A DNA stretch of 20,598 nt, taken from contig JABANP010000725.1 in assembly GCA_013115135.1 (NCBI GenBank), forward strand, positions 1 to 20,598. Direction: 5' to 3'. Source of the stretch: Perkinsus olseni. Its lineage: Eukaryota > Perkinsozoa > Perkinsida > Perkinsidae. The first letter of the stretch is position 1. Every line of letters starts with the position of its first letter. Positions 1 through 8,751 of the stretch are shown piece by piece. The position numbers were made by a program, and so were the translations under genes. The notes below the pieces were generated by a model. That model was not told the DNA's origin and searched no databases. It saw only the letters and a list, made by a program, of their open reading frames with translations.

Positions 1-58
1 GAGGCTGAACGTAAGGAGCAGAACGCGGGTGGATTGGGACGGGTATTTAACGACCTCG

Positions 59-66
59 TCTTGGCG
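59..66. repeat. Left target-site duplication of the MITE
   Basis: TCTTGGCG directly abuts the left TIR and is repeated exactly at 192-199 after the right TIR. Confidence 0.85.
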
Positions 67-191
67 CAGGGTGTTCCGGTGAAGGAAAAATGTCTGAAGA
101 AATGGCGAAGTAGCAAAAAAGTGGCAAAATTCCGGTTGCCCAGGGAGAAATTTCGGGCCTGGAAAAGAACTTCCCATTTCGGAACACCCTG
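67..191. mobile_element. hAT-type MITE (125 bp) with perfect TIRs
   Basis: The element begins CAGGGTGTTCCG (67-78) and ends with its exact reverse complement CGGAACACCCTG (180-191), a 12-bp perfect terminal inverted repeat. It is flanked on both sides by the identical octamer TCTTGGCG (59-66 and 192-199), an 8-bp target-site duplication. An 8-bp duplication plus termini starting CAGGG is the signature of the hAT transposon superfamily. At 125 bp with no meaningful reading frame it is a non-autonomous miniature element that would need a transposase encoded elsewhere. The intact duplication and perfect TIRs suggest fairly recent insertion. No second copy was noticed in the window. Confidence 0.85.
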
Positions 192-199
192 TCTTGGCG
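192..199. repeat. Right target-site duplication of the MITE
   Basis: TCTTGGCG directly follows the right TIR and equals 59-66. Removing the element and one copy gives the inferred empty site. Confidence 0.85.
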
Positions 200-1400
200 T
201 GAAGATGCTCAGGGGCAGCTTTTGGCGGAAGGCGATTGCTCCGGACTCTGAGTTTGGGGAGTGTGGGTCAATCGCAAATGCTTGAGAGAGTTGAATCCGA
301 AATCAACTATGGCTCCAGTGATCCTTACGTGTAACCCCTTGTATAGATATATTACCAAACTTAGTCGACTGGGTGGTGTGTAGAGGACCTGAGGCACTTA
401 GGTCCCCACCTAAGGCCTCGGTCACGGGACAGGAACCCGTCTAACTGGTACCTCGTTCACAGTGTGAACTTCACACGGGTCCGTCCCGTCACCCAGCCTA
501 CTAGAAAAAAAGTCTTGTCTCTCACCATAAACCTGCTGGTGTGAGACCTCTAAACTCCCGTAACACTCACTGCTAGACCATTCTCGCTCGCTTGGCCGAA
601 TCATTTCCGCTGTTGTTGACCCTAGCCTCTATCGAGACTCTCCATCATCTGAAATTCTCCGTAGCGAGCAGCATGAGTATCTTAGGTGCTGCAAATATTA
701 TCGGAGGATGATGTCCGTGCGATGAGTAGCAGACCAAGGAGTCACCCCAGGCGTTCGATGTCGATCCATGACGAAGATAGTGGTACCTTCCTCGACGATC
801 GCGGTATCATCGGGGGGAGGGGTTCTATACACTTCCTGCTTATATACAGCGTTTGTGGGAATGCGTTTGAAATTCATCGCAAGTGAAATTTCCAGGGCCG
901 GAGTAGAAGGGAAGCGACAGCGGCTTCGTACGTTCCATGTGGGAAGTGAATTTTTGTCATTGATGATGTTCTGTAGAGTGTTCATTCGGAACTTGGAGCT
1001 ATCTGCGCTCTATGAATTATATAATATGATTCATCATTCCCGCGGAGCCCAGTTAGGTGTATTGTCATCGCCCTCTCAGACGACTGCGGACCGACCGAAT
1101 CGAGTCCTGCGAGGGAGCGAGATAAAAGCTGTACGCGGTTTGGGGTTGGCTAAGAGGGTTTGGCGATGCCTTTCTAGTCTGCCGTGGTCATTCTACAACT
1201 CGCTGCGAAGGTTTTTAACTTGTGAAAGCGACTGAAAGAGATCAGCCCGGTTACTAGTTCAGCCGACGGTCTGGGTGTCGCTCCCGATTGTAGCAGGGTG
1301 TTCGTTCTCAGTCGAGCTGTCCTCTCCCCCGAGTCACTCGCCGCCGCCACGGCCGCCCTCTCCGCGAGAGTTAGTTCTAGGCCCCAAGGTCGCATCTCCA
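200..1400. other. No convincing gene
   Basis: Several open frames occur, the longest a 155-codon plus-strand frame at 768-1235. None shows a recognisable domain, and competing frames are open on the other strand. A pyrimidine/purine-rich stretch near 1310-1400 ends in ATG followed at once by GTAAGT (1414-1422), which could be a very short first exon with a strong donor, but no downstream acceptor gives a frame I can support. Confidence 0.4.
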
Positions 1401-1620
1401 AAGAGTACTGAGGAAAATGGTAAGTGACCTGCTTTACGTCCGATACCGCCGGATGCCGCGCGCCCGTGCTGTCGGGGAGTCAAGTTCGATTTTTAACATG
1501 AGAACTTCACGGCTTACCTGTGTTCTCATCTCTTCTCGGCAGCTTTATCGTTCCCAAGATGACCCATTCGGCATTTCTATCGTATCATCGCCATACAACA
1601 ACACCATCATGAAACGTTAA

Positions 1621-1890
1621 TTCGGCACGATCGAAGGCCGCCTTAGAGACGGGCCCCTGATTGAGGCTGCTGGTGATGATAATCCACGGTTAATTCGCAA
1701 GCCGATATGCGAGATACGTGCATACTTCGACACCGTCTCGAGCAGCTTGATGGGGTTCCTGTTGAGCAACCACCACGCAACCACAAAGGGCTTTTACGAG
1801 GTAACGATGAAGATTTTAGCAGCGTGCGAGTGGGATGGCACCGTGCCGCCGTCGACGCGGGCCGGGAGAGCACAGAAGGCACCATCTTAG
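1621..1890 (+). CDS. Probable exon of an unrecognised protein
   Basis: The frame starting TTC at 1621 runs to TAG at 1888-1890 and reads like real protein. It begins FGTIEGRLRDGPLIEAAGDD, continues through RKPICEIRAYFDTV, and ends in a basic tail RAGRAQKAPS. Codons end preferentially in G or C. There is no start codon inside the frame, so it must be entered from an upstream exon. Candidate acceptors are the AGs at 1635-1636 and 1645-1648, which I could not connect in phase to an upstream exon. The same frame is open upstream back to an acceptor-like CTTCTCGGCAG near 1540, but a TAA at 1618-1620 interrupts it, so this may also be a decayed gene. GAG/GTAACG inside the exon is a possible donor. 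I recognise no family. Confidence 0.35.
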   Translation, partial: FGTIEGRLRDGPLIEAAGDDNPRLIRKPICEIRAYFDTVSSSLMGFLLSNHHATTKGFYEVTMKILAACEWDGTVPPSTRAGRAQKAPS

Positions 1891-2596
1891 TCTGCTTGGG
1901 CAGAAAATCCTCCGATGAAAGGATCATGATGTTCGCGATTGGCAGCTCGGTTCGGAGCTGAATCGACTTTGGTGGCGCTATGAACTAGACAATTGCGCTG
2001 CGGCTTGTCACCTCCGGCCCCGGCACAGTCCGATACACGGGCGCTAGGAGATTCCTGAGCGATATCAGCTGCCTCATGCCTCCCAGTGCGATGATGGCGG
2101 GGGTGACTCGTGCGGAAATCAGAGATTGGCTTGGGTATTGAGCTTGGTGAGGCGAGCGCCACCGCCGAAATTCGAAACCCCACTCGGGGTGCGAAAGAAC
2201 AGCTTAAAATCCAGAACCTACAGGGACCGATGAAAAACTGGTGACTTTACATGAAGGCATTTCCAGTTATTCAGGAGATTCAATCATATAGCAAAACTCC
2301 CTGAGAAGTTGACTTCCACGGAAGTACCCGTTCGTGCAAGAATGGCTGTCGATCACCGCGATAGTTTCTACGAAGTGGCAGTGGCACGAACTAAGAATTT
2401 TCTGTTGTTGCGTCGATACAACTGTATCGGTCGGCACAAAGTTTGTGCAAAAAATTTAGGGGTCAGGGACCCCCTGTGCTATCTAGATAGCAGGGACAGT
2501 GTACACAATTCTCAGCTTAGCCAATATCTTTAGGCTAGACTTCATTTGCTACCACTACTAAAAGTTTTCCATAGAGTTTCAGAGTCCTAAGTCTGA
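1891..2596. other. Mostly unassigned; one possible short exon
   Basis: A plus-strand frame following an AATCAG acceptor near 2119 reads IGLGIELGEASATAEIRNPT and continues to a TGA near 2240. It looks protein-like and could be a terminal exon, but the upstream connection is unknown. The rest has only short frames. A 16-bp perfect palindrome lies at 2477-2492. Confidence 0.25.
2477..2492. repeat. 16-bp perfect palindrome
   Basis: TGCTATCTAGATAGCA is its own reverse complement. It sits between GGGACCCCC and CAGGGACAG, so a slightly larger imperfect hairpin is possible. No function is implied. Confidence 0.7.
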
Positions 2597-3418
2597 CCTT
2601 GGCGTTCTTGTTGTTATCCTGGTTTCCTGGTTACCCCCGGTATTGGTATACCCCGGTATTTCCGAAACAAAGGGGATGCGGTGCCGGACGGAACGAGGCG
2701 CCTGGACTCTAGACGAACTGTCCAGATCGGACTAGCACCATCCGTCGATTTTAGAGACTGGTCGGCTCCGGCTCAGTGGGATATCTATTCTTCAGATCTC
2801 GAAATATCCACAGCGTCGGCGTGGTGGAGCGGCGATGATAAGAACATGTCGTCCTCGACATCACCGGAGACGCTGCCAGAGGAGGATGAAGCCAGTGGGG
2901 ACCGATTCTTCATAGGTAATTCTCACTGAGGGAGCCTGACAGTACACTCTTTCACCAACTGTCAACAACTCTCTGGATTTTGCGATCGGTGACGTCAGCT
3001 AATTTTCCATCTTTTACAGCTGTCACCCTCCTTTTTCATAGCATCCACCAGTATCGATCGCACACGGTGTAGTTCAGGAACGCCGCACGACGGTCATAGC
3101 GACATCTCCTGGGTGGAGACCTCCAGCGAATCATCTGTCTCCCCGGGGCAGGTGAGGGATCCAGCCCTGATCACCAACTCTCGGCCCAGAGTACGTGCCT
3201 GGTCGGAATTTCGTGGCGCAGCGGTCAGTTTGTTGCTTCAGACGCCCTCGCCGACTGACAAGGGTGGGTGGCTGTCATCATGGCTCGGTCGGAGCAGAAC
3301 GGTGGATGAGCCGACTCATGTAGGGTCAGGGCCGGGTGACGAACTGTACTACCACAGTGACAAATATACAATGATAAATTGCAGCAGTAGTGTCTGGAAT
3401 TTCACCCGTAACGCGTAA
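2597..3418 (+). CDS. Probable spliced gene, Ser- and acid-rich protein of unknown function
   Basis: One reading frame links three segments in consistent phase. The first lies within 2597-2915; an in-frame ATG at 2846 begins MSSSTSPETLPEEDEASGD. The next segments are 3042-3151 and 3242-3418, ending in TAA. Intron 1 (2916-3041, 126 nt) has GTAATT and a TTTTTCATAG acceptor and joins phase 1 to phase 1. The second candidate intron (3152-3241, 90 nt) runs from CAG/GTGAGG to TTGTTGCTTCAG. It is a multiple of three without stops, so it could equally be retained. The protein is rich in Ser, Thr, Asp and Glu with no recognisable domain. The true 5' end is unknown: the frame is open upstream to 2597. 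The last residues are read from the left arm of a hairpin repeat, so the annotated end may be altered by that insertion. Confidence 0.4.
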
Positions 3419-3481
3419 AGTGCCGTTTTTCGCATAGTGGAAAATGAAGTGTAGTTTTCTATGTCGCGGGTGAAACTCCAG
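3394..3481. repeat. 88-bp imperfect hairpin element
   Basis: The left arm CTGGAATTTCACCCG (3394-3408) and right arm CGGGTGAAACTCCAG (3467-3481) are reverse complements with one mismatch in 15. Inside, CGCATAG and CTATGTCG form a second complementary pair, so most of the unit can fold. I could not define a target-site duplication. A diverged relative lies at 5806-5897, inside an intron of the phosphorylase gene. Confidence 0.6.
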
Positions 3482-3631
3482 TATTAATTGGGATTCATCA
3501 GTTGCTGTCGCTCACAGGAGCGACGCGTCCTTCTAGCGAGACTTGAGAATGTGATATTTTGTACCGCATTTTGAGTAACTTAGTACAGAATCGTGTCTCT
3601 TGTTATTCACGCCACAGTTGGCCCACGTTAC

Positions 3632-4283
3632 ATGGTAGGTAGGCCTGTTCACCTTCAGGGACCAGGGAGCGACCGATGGGAGGTCAGCAGCGGCACGAGT
3701 ATCGCCAGTGGAGCTTCTGTTAGAGGGCGGAGCCTGTCACGTGGTCGGAGGTGAGCGGTTGAAGGCACAGCGTGGGAACTTGTCGAACTGGATTGAGCGG
3801 GCGAATCCGGTTCGAAAAATCAATGGCGATATTCCACGGCTGCCCGTTGAGATGATGCAGGAGTTGAGGTTGGTGTGGTATTGGTCTTTTTCCGCGGTAG
3901 GCCCTCTCTCGGCGGCTCATCAGCATCGATTCGGTCATCATCACTCTCATCAGTGTCCAGTATCGGCAGTTCAATTTCCAGTATCAATAATAAGGCAACT
4001 CGGCGGAGCGATGCACGCCAGTCCAAGTAGGAGCGAGTGTGGTTCCCTCCACAAAATGGCGGGCGCAGGGATCGAACCCGGGTCCTTGAGCGCTTTTTTT
4101 TCAGGTCGGCCTTCCGACGGGAGAACCGGAATCTCCTCATCGCGCAGGCAACAGGCCAAGGAGCTGAGCGTCACAAATTTCTGGCGTCGCTTCGGGAAGA
4201 GGGACGCATCGCCGCGGCAACGAAAAATCGGGAAGACTACAAGTCCGATGAGTAAGACTGTCGGGGAATTTCGTGGCGCGTGA
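3632..4283 (+). CDS. Possible two-exon gene, small basic Ser/Arg-rich protein
   Basis: Exon 1 would start at ATG 3632 (MVGRPVHLQGPGSDRWEVSS) and end CGGAG/GTGAGC at 3750. A CACAG acceptor-like site at 3613-3617 lies 14 bases before the start. An acceptor at 4146-4147 (ATCGCGCAG) continues in phase as QQAKELSVTNFWRRFGKRDA to a stop at 4281-4283, giving 84 residues rich in R, K and S. The intron would be 397 nt. The exon after 4147 is also open in another frame reading ATGQGAERHKFLASLREEGR, which ends at a GA/GTAAGA donor-like site near 4250. That frame is at least as protein-like, so the joining is uncertain. No family recognised. Confidence 0.3.
4068..4082 (-). other. tRNA T-arm / pol III B-box-like sequence
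   Basis: The minus strand reads CCCGGGTTCGATCCC, matching the tRNA T-loop and B-box consensus GGTTCGANNCC, followed by an acceptor-like CGCCCGCCA and a T run. No matching 5' acceptor half, D-arm or anticodon arm could be folded upstream, where an A8 run lies. It is more likely a tRNA-derived relic than a working gene. Confidence 0.35.
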
Positions 4284-4728
4284 CGCTGTTGAGCAGGCTA
4301 TTTGTCAGCCAGAGCAGCCCAGCGTGGGCGTGGTAGCGGCTCTTATCTAGGAGGGCGGCACCTCCACAATTTTTATGATTTTCATTTCGTCTGTTAATGC
4401 AGAGTTGAATGGCGACGGGTTGAGTTGTTTGCGCGGGGAAAAGCCGTGCGACTGTGCGAGCAAACAATAAGATACAGCCACCTGGCTGAATTGTCGTGAG
4501 AGGTTTTTGGTTGAGGGACAGGTCGGGAAGTGTCTCACGTATGGTTGTCGAGGATTCTTTGCGGGGTCTCCACCGGCGGCTAGGCTATTGACTCACGCAG
4601 TGTGACGCCGGAGCATCGTGCTAAAAGCGCGCGCCCGAGATTGGGACAATTAACAGCCGCCACCACCACGGCAACGCAGATGCCCCCCTAGAGTTAGAAG
4701 CCTACTATTGCGCTTTCTGACTATTGTT
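4284..4728. other. Intergenic, upstream of the phosphorylase gene
   Basis: Only short frames are present on both strands, none convincing. A 15-base direct repeat GGAATTTCGTGGCGC occurs at 3205-3219 and 4265-4279, just before this stretch. The promoter of the following gene presumably lies here, but no recognisable core element is visible. Confidence 0.4.
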
Positions 4729-4743
4729 TATCAGCTTTTTTAG
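4729..4743 (+). promoter_or_regulatory. Likely spliced-leader acceptor of the phosphorylase gene
   Basis: TTTATCAGCTTTTTTAG is a pyrimidine-rich AG 22 bases upstream of ATG 4766. The distance matches the other genes of the window (15-26 bases), as expected if a leader is trans-spliced here. Confidence 0.5.
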
Positions 4744-4765
4744 AGGGAGTACCCCCTTTCTCTCA

Positions 4766-7153
4766 ATGCTGCCCCCGAAGCCCGCGAGTCAACGTCGACT
4801 GGGTATCCTGGGCGGCAGTGGTGTGAATTTACCGCATGCCGAGGGTGACAAGATCACAGTGGAGACGCCCTATGGGACTGTTACTAATATCTTACCTTTG
4901 CATAGGGAAGGTGAGCCTCTTCTGCAGCGTCCGAGATTTGCTCGACCGGTTTTTGAGACTGACTGATTGCGAACAGAGCATCTCGGCCGGAATGCATTTC
5001 TCCATTGACTGCCTGAGCGCCCCGGGGACAAGGAGGTTGGCGATCGCCGCGCTTCGTTGGTCACCTCCCTGGGTTCTCCGCTACGGAATTCACACTATTG
5101 GGCCAATAGTATGAAATTATCGGTCATTAGTCTTCAAAAGCATTGGCATCGGCGACAAAATATCGTTGAAGCGTCCATGAGGGGACTCCACTCAAGTGAA
5201 TTCCACAGATCTTAGTAGTCCTTTCAGCTCAAATGGGGATGATTGAAACGTTTAGAGACGGAGTGATCAGAGGCAATTGGATGTTGCCCTCTGGGATTCA
5301 ATCTTCGATCTGCTGTCCCACCACCATCATCGTCAGCGATTTGGCTCAGCTCGAGCTTTTTTCCATCGAAGAAAGAGAGGCTAAGTGGTGTGAACTTTGT
5401 GTAACTTCGCGGGGATGGCATGCTGGAGTGTAGCCGAGGCCTGGGTGGAATCCCTCGATTTCGAGCAAGGGTTCCAGGAACCTGCCAATTGAGCGTTAGA
5501 CGTGCGACTAGCTTGCGCCTGCGTTCTGAAGAAGCAAGAAGACGTGGAAAGCGCTGCGCGGACGTATCTTTCTCGTCTGGGTCTGCCTCAGATGACTTGT
5601 GCGTATTTTTCGTGGCCCGGCACCACAGTAGCAGCGAGGGTTACACTCCCCCACACGAAGTGCCCTACCGGGCCATCATGTGGGCCATGGCTCATGAGCT
5701 CCTCTGCGACAAGTAAGCCGCCAGCTTCGGGGCAAGCCCGTCTCTCCGCAATAGCATTCGTCGAAGATCACATAAATTGCTCGAAAGTTGGTATGGGACT
5801 GTTCACTGGAGTTTCGTCCGCAATATGGAAAATACTTTTTGCCGTCCACATTGCGATTTTTGCTTTGTGAAAAACGACTATTTTTTGGGTGAAACTTCAC
5901 CGTGTCTCGCGAAAGACAACTGAAGTGAAGTGTCCTCACTGAAGTGAACTGAAGTGTCCTCGCGGCCGTGGTTCGAGGAGTCCGTTGCCGGCCAGATCCG
6001 GCCCTCATGAACTGGAAGATTACAGCTCAAGTTTGCGCCTCTCGAGATGTGTTCGTCTCATTGCTCAGGATAATCGCTCTTGCATCAGTTGGCAGCATCA
6101 GACCAGACTTATTCAGAATTGGAGACATCGCCATTCCGACGGACTTTATTGATTTCGCCTATCAGCGGGGCACCATGACGTGAGTTTACCCGCGATGACA
6201 CGGACATGCACTTCAATAAATACCATCTTCACTGCTTGCTAACTGCCAGTACCTCGTACCATGTTGAGCCCCGCAGTCGCGTACATGAGTTTGTGCGCTA
6301 GAGTAAGCTTTAGATCATACTGTAGATCCTATTTTCGCTTAAAGCCCTCATAGGACTTGTTATCACCTGATTGCTACCTCTCATTGTCTTAATTATGATC
6401 CTTTATTATCTCCTAGTCAGAGGCCTTACGTTTCCACTTTGACTGGATGATGGCTGCCGTGTCCCCACGGGGTGCTCGCGATTACAAAATGATAGCGGCT
6501 GGAGGGGTGACCTAGCGCAGAAAAAACAAGGTTCGAGTTTAGATTCTGGGGCAACTCTGATGTGGGGCCCTTTTCGGGCGAGAAGGGACGCATCCACTAC
6601 ACACCGTGTGACCATGACGATCTGCTGTGGCGGAAAGTGAGTTGCTTAAGTGCCGATTCTTCGGCTGATTTTTGGTGCCTGCAGAAAGTTGCCGCCACAC
6701 TTTTCCCCTTCAAAGAAGGTTCTCATACTGTATGCCTCCGAGACGTGAGCGATACTGAGCCTGAGATCGTCTACGCCCAAGCCAACGGCCCTCGGTAGGC
6801 GTTTCAGAAGCCCTTCCATGTGACGTTGCCGAGCAGGTTCGAAAGTCGAGCGGAAGTGCGCATGTTGCAAGGCCACGGCCATCTGGTCGGGATGACATGC
6901 GCGTCAGAGTGGACCCTTGCCGGCGAGCTCGGAGTGGGTCTTGCGGCGGGCTGCTGCTGCTGCTGTGTTTATTGAATCGTGGAAGGTACCGTACGCGATC
7001 GTGGCTATGGTGGACAACCTTGGGAACGGTCTTGACTCGGGTATTGACGGCAATTTCATGACGGAGTATCAGAAGCATCGCAACGAGCATTTCCACACTA
7101 CGGCTGCTATACTCGACCAGATTGGCCGGAAGGCACGAGAATTGCTGTTTTAA
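4766..7153 (+). CDS. S-methyl-5'-thioadenosine / purine nucleoside phosphorylase family protein, 7 exons
   Basis: Exons are 4766-4910, 5592-5712, 6069-6179, 6543-6636, 6685-6794, 6837-6933 and 6986-7153. They give 281 residues, against about 283 for human MTAP. All junctions agree in phase, and introns of 681, 356, 363, 48, 42 and 52 nt are GT-AG. Motifs appear in family order: phosphate-binding GILGGSG (13-19), VARHH (56-60), PPHEVPYRAIMWAMA (68-82), SVGSIRPD (95-102), NGPRFESRAEVRM (191-203), GMTCASE (212-218), ELGVPYA (224-230) and MVDNLGNGL (234-242). Family enzymes cleave the glycosidic bond of (methylthio)nucleosides with phosphate in the cytosol for purine and methionine salvage. The usual Arg-His-Gly is Arg-His-His here, and Asn237 sits where MTAP has the Asp that reads 6-amino purines, so a 6-oxopurine substrate is possible. 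The 5' border of exon 4 is the least certain; an acceptor at 6529-6530 is an alternative. Confidence 0.88.
5094..5110. repeat. Short palindrome in phosphorylase intron 1
   Basis: ACTATTGG and CCAATAGT are perfect 8-bp arms around one central G. Each arm contains a CCAAT/ATTGG core, but its intronic position argues against reading it as a promoter box. Confidence 0.6.
5806..5897. repeat. Diverged copy of the hairpin element, in intron 2
   Basis: The left end CTGGAGTTTCGTCCGC followed by ATGGAAAATA matches the reverse complement of the right half of the 3394-3481 element (CTGGAGTTTCACCCGC, then CATAGAAAA). The right end GGGTGAAACTTCACC is a partial complement of the left. It lies wholly within the second intron of the phosphorylase gene. 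Confidence 0.5.
5919..5961. repeat. Short direct repeat in intron 2
   Basis: Two adjacent copies of a GAAGTGTCCTC-containing unit with interleaved ACTGAAGTGAA motifs make a small tandem array, all inside intron 2 of the phosphorylase gene. Confidence 0.6.
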
Positions 7154-7518
7154 TGGAGGATAGTTTACGAGGCATTTTCTAGCGACTCGCTTGTGGCGTT
7201 GAAAGTGGGAGCGACACACCCGCGATGATCAAGATGTGTTCTGAACGCGAGACTTTGTTGAGTGATGAGTTGGTGGCATGAGAGCAAAGATGCTCGACAC
7301 AGCGTCATCTTCATCGAGGCTGGCAGAAGGCATCTCGACTCAGTAATGGCACGAATGCGTGGAGGCGAAGTAGGGCTGACAGAACACAATGCCACAGGAC
7401 TGATAAAAAACGACTTAGACAGTATAAGTGTTTATGAAAACCTAAAACGATAAGATTTACAGGCACCTCATGAGGAATAGGTCTGCGCCTTGCCGGAGGA
7501 ACCCTTCCGTCTGTGAGA
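7154..7518. other. Convergent intergenic region
   Basis: This lies between the 3' ends of two convergent genes and should hold both 3' untranslated regions. Short frames exist on both strands (for example 7262-7453 plus), but neither is convincing and no family is recognised. Confidence 0.45.
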
Positions 7519-8481
7519 CTATCCTCGGCTGCTTATACTCTGAAAGCCCTTTGTCATCATCTTGTCTGTGAAGTGCTGCAAGACCTTCTTTAAGTCCTGG
7601 TCAGCACCGACCAAAGCGGCCACGAGGTCCTCGGCGTCTCCCGGGGTCCGGACGAAATGCTTTTCAATGAGCAAGCGCTGGAGTTGGTTGGCAACATCGC
7701 TGGTCTCGGCAACGCGCAGCTCCTTGTCGTTTGCTTCCTTCAAAGGCTCCTCGGTAGCCTCTCCTGTACGCTCCTCCTCCTGCTCCTTTGTGAGGTCGAT
7801 GAGACGTCTCGACACCTCATTAATATCCTTACTCGAACTCCCCAGTCGCTTCACGAGGTCCTCGGCCGTCTCGCGATTGTCGACGAAGCCAAGTTGAGTG
7901 AGAAGGTCCACCATCGTTCGCCTAGCGTCTTCGTCACCTGACTCCATCTTCTCAGTTAGAAGTCCTTCAACGGGGTCTTTCGGTAGCTCGTCGTGCCCTC
8001 CATTTTCCTTCTCGGATTCGAGCTGCTCTCGGAGCCTTGCCAGATCCACACCCGTCTCACCGAGGCTCTCAACCAAAGCATCGGCGTCGTCCGAGGAAAC
8101 AACGTAGCCGAGATCTTCCAGCAGCTCAGCCAAAGTATCAGCATCGCCAATCTCGCTGTCTGCCTTCTCACAGGGGGTTGCCGAGTTGCCATCGTCCACC
8201 TTCTCAATGTTCAACTCCAACATCGGAATTCTCCCACTGGCCTCCGCGCGAATCCTAGCCAGCGTCAAGCCGTCCTCCAAAGACAGGTCGTTTAGGAGGC
8301 ATTTCTCATCAGAATCATCGATATAATAGAGCCTGTAGTTTTCGTAGAGACGGCCGAGCTGCGGCCAAGCTTTGAGGACGTACTCCTCGATGTCAGTCAT
8401 GTTCTTAACGCTGCTTGCGTTCACCCGGATCCGCAAGACGCCTGCATCAGAGCGCATTTTCAGAATAAAATTACTCGACAT
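7519..8481 (-). CDS. PB1-like domain protein with three ~44-residue helical repeats
   Basis: This is a single-exon 320-residue protein. Residues 4-93 look like a PB1 domain: a first strand with a basic residue (FILKMRSDAG), a second strand VLRIRVNAS, a helix around 29-42, then an acidic OPCA-like motif YYIDDSDEKCLLNDLSLEDG (52-71). PB1 domains pair head to tail through such basic and acidic faces, so a scaffold or adaptor role is inferred. Three repeats follow at about 113-155, 185-228 and 262-304 with the pattern LLxxLG[YF]Vxxxx-DAxxLVxxLG-xxxDL. They are joined by charged linkers such as KEQEEERTGEATEEPLKEAN. No signal peptide or membrane segment is present. ATG 8481 is the first in-frame Met and lies 26 bases after a CTGTCCTCAG acceptor. 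Antisense frames inside this gene are shadows. The repeat family is not one I can name. Confidence 0.85.
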   Translation of the reverse strand: MSSNFILKMRSDAGVLRIRVNASSVKNMTDIEEYVLKAWPQLGRLYENYRLYYIDDSDEKCLLNDLSLEDGLTLARIRAEASGRIPMLELNIEKVDDGNSATPCEKADSEIGDADTLAELLEDLGYVVSSDDADALVESLGETGVDLARLREQLESEKENGGHDELPKDPVEGLLTEKMESGDEDARRTMVDLLTQLGFVDNRETAEDLVKRLGSSSKDINEVSRRLIDLTKEQEEERTGEATEEPLKEANDKELRVAETSDVANQLQRLLIEKHFVRTPGDAEDLVAALVGADQDLKKVLQHFTDKMMTKGFQSISSRG

Positions 8482-8507
8482 TTCGAAAGCAATAAGAAGT
8501 ACTGAAG

Positions 8508-8520
8508 CTGAGGACAGCAG
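8508..8520 (-). promoter_or_regulatory. Likely spliced-leader acceptor of the PB1-like gene
   Basis: The minus strand reads CTGCTGTCCTCAG, a pyrimidine tract ending in CAG, 26 bases before ATG 8481. Confidence 0.5.
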
Positions 8521-8751
8521 TTCTGCGCGATCACCGGCATTCGAGAGGTAGGGTCCCCTTCTGCCAACCTCGCGGTCACTCTTACTCGCCAGAGATGATG
8601 TCGCTTTACCTCACTAGCTAGCTTAGAGTACAGTCCTGTGTCGCTGCTGTTGGGGTGCCCCACTCGGGGACATTCTACACAATCCTCTGCGAGAGGGTGA
8701 CAACGATCAGCTCTTTCACAGCGTCAGCCAATAACCCGTGAAATTCAGCGA

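Noticed and set aside
4020..4140. Complete tRNA gene on the minus strand
   Set aside because: Only the T-arm and a CGCCCGCCA end are present; no complementary acceptor half, D-arm or anticodon arm can be folded, and an A8 run sits where the anticodon arm should be.
7562..8295. Several long plus-strand open frames antisense to the PB1-like gene
   Set aside because: They are shadows of a clearly coding minus-strand gene with recognisable domain and repeats; their translations are Ser/Arg-rich and unconserved in pattern.
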